Assembly (NCBI GenBank): GCA_947258625.1
Contig: CAMYJN010000200.1
Span: 1 to 5,477 of the forward strand
Direction of reading: 5' to 3'
DNA from: an uncultured Polyangiaceae bacterium
GTDB lineage: Bacteria; Myxococcota_A; Polyangia; Polyangiales; Houyiibacteriaceae
DNA: 5,477 nt
Every line of letters starts with the position of its first letter. Position 1 is the first letter of the stretch. The notes below the pieces were generated by a model. It had not been told where the DNA came from. It did not search any database and worked only from the letters and a program-made list of their open reading frames with translations. Shown here piece by piece: positions 3,125 through 5,477 of the stretch. The translations under genes and the position numbers were made by a program.

Positions 3125-5477
3125 ATGCTGGTTTCATTTCGTTGGTTGCAAGAGCTCTGCCCCGTCGATGCGGATGTCGCCGAAGTTGCACGTCGTATTT
3201 CGCTTGCAGGGCTCGAAGTCGAGGCGATGGAAGAGAAGGGCAAAAACCTCTCCGGGGTCGTCATCGCAGAGGTTCGCTCGAAAAGCCCGCATCCGAAAAA
3301 AGACAAGCTGACCCTCGTCACTGTCTTCGATGGCGAAAACGAGCTGGACGTCGTCTGCGGTGCGACCAATGTGCCCGAGCCCGGCGGCCGGGTTCTGTTC
3401 GCCCGCTCCGGCGCCGTGTTGCCGAACGCGATGCAGATCGCCCCACGCAAGGTCGCAGGCATCGAGTCCAACGGCATGATCTGCAGCGAGGCGGAGCTCG
3501 AGATCGGCATCGACGCCGCCGGGATCTTCGTCGTCGACCCGGGCACCGAAGCGCTTCCAGGCACCAGCGTGGCGGACGGGCTAGACCTGCACGACGTGAT
3601 CCTCGATATCGGGCTCACGCCGAACCGGCCCGATTGCCTGGGGCACTTGGGGATCGCCAGGGAAATCGGCGTGCTTTTCGGCGTGGGCTTCAAATCGCGG
3701 AAGGCCGCTGGGCCGCGCCGCTCGTTTGCCGCGGGCGGTTCGTTCCAGGCTGGCGAGCCGACGACCAAGCTCACGCCTCTGTGGGACAACGACGGCAAGG
3801 CGGTCGACACGCCGAAGCTCCCTCCGATTTCGGTCGAGATCGCCGATGGCGATCGCTGTCCACGGTACGGAGCGGCGCTCGTCTCGGGCGTCAAAATCGC
3901 TCCCTCTCCCTTCTGGCTCCGCTACAGGCTTCACAACCTTGGCTTGCGGGCCCTTTCGAACGTCGTCGACGCGACCAATCTGATTCTGCTGGAGTGGGGT
4001 CATCCGATTCACGCGTTCGATCTTGCACGGCTCGCTGGGCCGAAGGTCGTGGTCCGTCGCGCGACTCGAGGGGAGAAGATGGCGACCCTCGATGAAGTCG
4101 AGCGCACGTTCACGGAGGACGATCTGCTGATTTGTGATGCCGACCGTCCAGTTGCCGTCGCCGGCGTCATGGGCGGCCGCGATACCGAGATTCGCGATGA
4201 GACCAACGACGTCCTCATCGAATGCGCATACTTCGATCCGCGATCGATTCGCCGAACCTCCCGGCGCCTCGGTCTACACACCGATTCAAGTCACCGATTC
4301 GAGCGCGGTGTCGATCCAGGAGCGGTTCCACGCGTTCTCGCCAGCGCAGCCTCTCTCATCGCAGAGCTCGGTGGCGGAGCGGCAGCGACGACCGCCATCG
4401 ATCGCATCGCGAGACCCTTTGAGCCGAAGTCGATCCAATTCCGACCAGCCCGAGCGGCCCAGCTTCTCGGCACGCCGGTGCTCAAAGAAGAAAGCCTCCA
4501 CATTCTCGAATCACTCGGCTGTCATGTCGCCGAGCAGGGGGACGACGCGCTCATCGCCGAAGCGCCGAGCTGGCGGCCCGACCTAGGGCGAGAGGTCGAC
4601 TTGATCGAAGAAGTTGCACGCGTGCGGGGTTACGAAGAGATCCCAACGGCGGTCCCGCGCGTCCACCCCTCCGAAGCGGGCACTTCGGGCCTCCTCAAGT
4701 TCGTCGACCGCCTTCGTGACGCAGCTGTGGCCGCAGGCCTCTATGAAGCTGTAAATTATGGCTTTTTATCGATCGACGACCTCCGTAGGGCTCGGGTGTC
4801 AACCGATGCGGTTCCGCTCGCCAACCCGCTCTCCGAGGAGCGCTCCGTGATGCGGACGTCCTTGTTGCCTGGCCTTACCGCTGCGGCGACGCGCGCGCAG
4901 CGGCGCGGCGCATCCGAAGTGCGGCTCTTCGAGCTCGCACGGACGTTTCAGCCGACTGACAACGTGCTTCCGCGCGAAGACACCGTGCTCGCGATCACCC
5001 TGGCTGGGCAGCGCTCGGGTTGGATCGGCGGCGAGCAATCGTTTGACCTGTACGACGGCAAGGGTGTCGTCCAAGCGGTTCTCGAGCGCGTCTTTGGTCA
5101 AGCGCCCAAGCTCACGGTCGGTGAGGTGCCGAGCTTTTTGCATCCTAAGCGCGCGGCGCTCGTGACGCTCGCGTCGCGCCCGGTTGGTTTCGTCGGAGAG
5201 ATGCATCCGGACGTCGGCGACGCTCTCGGGCTCATCGGGCGCGTGATCTATGCCGAACTCGACGTCGAAGGCTTGTACACCCTTTCCGAAGAGCTCGGGC
5301 CGACGCAGGCTCGCGGACTTCCGAAGTATCCTGCCGTGGCGCGCGACATTGCGATGCTCGTCCGCGATCAGTTCAGCGCAGGCGAGATCGCCGACGCGCT
5401 GCGCGAAGCATCGAATGGATTGGCCGAGTCGGTCCGCCTGTTCGATCTCTATCGGGGTGACCAGATTCCAGACGGGC
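3125..5477 (+). CDS. pheT: Phenylalanyl-tRNA synthetase beta subunit (3' end outside the window)
   Basis: The frame is open without interruption from ATG 3125 to the right edge, giving 784 residues of an expected 800 or so. I see no frameshift. PheT pairs with PheS, binds tRNA-Phe and hydrolyses mischarged Tyr-tRNA-Phe. Domains in order are the N-terminal MLVSFRWLQELCP; an EMAP-like OB-fold tRNA-binding domain (about 40-150, with DKL at 60-62); the B3/B4 editing domain (about 235-400, with HAFD at 296-299, AGVMGG near 349, LIECAYF with Glu366, and HTDSSHRFERG at 385-395); the B5 domain (about 435-510, PSWRPDL from 481 and a following VDLIEEVARVRGYEEIP); the synthetase-like core (about 520-720); and the start of the FDX-ACB anticodon-binding domain (from about 730, LPKYPAVARDIAML). 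Glu366 and Thr386 keep the 20-residue spacing of E. coli editing residues E334 and T354. The next position is Ser388 where E. coli has Ala356. Confidence 0.97.
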   Translation, partial: MLVSFRWLQELCPVDADVAEVARRISLAGLEVEAMEEKGKNLSGVVIAEVRSKSPHPKKDKLTLVTVFDGENELDVVCGATNVPEPGGRVLFARSGAVLPNAMQIAPRKVAGIESNGMICSEAELEIGIDAAGIFVVDPGTEALPGTSVADGLDLHDVILDIGLTPNRPDCLGHLGIAREIGVLFGVGFKSRKAAGPRRSFAAGGSFQAGEPTTKLTPLWDNDGKAVDTPKLPPISVEIADGDRCPRYGAALVSGVKIAPSPFWLRYRLHNLGLRALSNVVDATNLILLEWGHPIHAFDLARLAGPKVVVRRATRGEKMATLDEVERTFTEDDLLICDADRPVAVAGVMGGRDTEIRDETNDVLIECAYFDPRSIRRTSRRLGLHTDSSHRFERGVDPGAVPRVLASAASLIAELGGGAAATTAIDRIARPFEPKSIQFRPARAAQLLGTPVLKEESLHILESLGCHVAEQGDDALIAEAPSWRPDLGREVDLIEEVARVRGYEEIPTAVPRVHPSEAGTSGLLKFVDRLRDAAVAAGLYEAVNYGFLSIDDLRRARVSTDAVPLANPLSEERSVMRTSLLPGLTAAATRAQRRGASEVRLFELARTFQPTDNVLPREDTVLAITLAGQRSGWIGGEQSFDLYDGKGVVQAVLERVFGQAPKLTVGEVPSFLHPKRAALVTLASRPVGFVGEMHPDVGDALGLIGRVIYAELDVEGLYTLSEELGPTQARGLPKYPAVARDIAMLVRDQFSAGEIADALREASNGLAESVRLFDLYRGDQIPDG

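Noticed and set aside
3013..4095. Open frames overlapping pheS and pheT on either strand
   Set aside because: They are composition-driven shadows, rich in Arg, Ser and Ala. The pheT frame is continuous through the same stretch and matches the family along its whole length.
3125..5477. Possible frameshift or break in pheT
   Set aside because: Codon-by-codon reading from 3125 to the right edge shows no stop and all domains in order. The gene simply leaves the window.

Overview
The window is a G+C-rich bacterial segment centred on a ribosomal-protein and tRNA-synthetase operon. The plus strand carries rpmI (L35), rplT (L20), pheS and pheT in the conserved order, with short gaps (21, 17 and 8 nt) and a Shine-Dalgarno sequence before each gene. 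PheT runs off the right edge, lacking only roughly its last 40 or fewer residues. High G+C, strong GC preference at third codon positions and the style of the flanking gene suggest a Myxococcota-like (deltaproteobacterial) organism. That placement is an inference from general character, not from a marker I could compare.

Layout. Positions 1-233 hold the 3' end of a plus-strand gene, possibly thioredoxin-like. Positions 231-398 hold a tandem hexamer array of 28 units: 19 x TGACGC, 7 x TGACAC and 2 degenerate. It begins with that gene's own stop codon and fills almost the whole gap to the next gene. Positions 405-1196 (minus) hold a convergent gene for a 263-residue membrane-anchored protein of unknown function. 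Positions 1197-1443 are the divergent intergenic region between that gene and rpmI. A 149-bp imperfect palindrome (1207-1355) occupies most of it: 15-bp perfect inverted ends, a 16-bp perfect central inverted repeat on the same symmetry axis, and diverged flanks between them. Its left end overlaps the ribosome-binding site of the minus-strand gene and its right end supplies a possible -35 box for rpmI. Two smaller hairpins lie between it and rpmI. Positions 1444-5477 hold rpmI-rplT-pheS-pheT.

How the genes work together. L35 and L20 are 50S subunit proteins. PheS and PheT form the (alpha-beta)2 phenylalanyl-tRNA synthetase, so the operon couples ribosome assembly to charging of tRNA-Phe. In many bacteria infC (IF3) lies directly upstream of rpmI. 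Here it does not: the position is taken by the palindromic element and a divergent gene.

The coding content is largely housekeeping. The parts that deserve attention are the two non-coding structures (hexamer array and palindromic element) and a few local departures in PheS and PheT. I see no new multi-gene system in this window.
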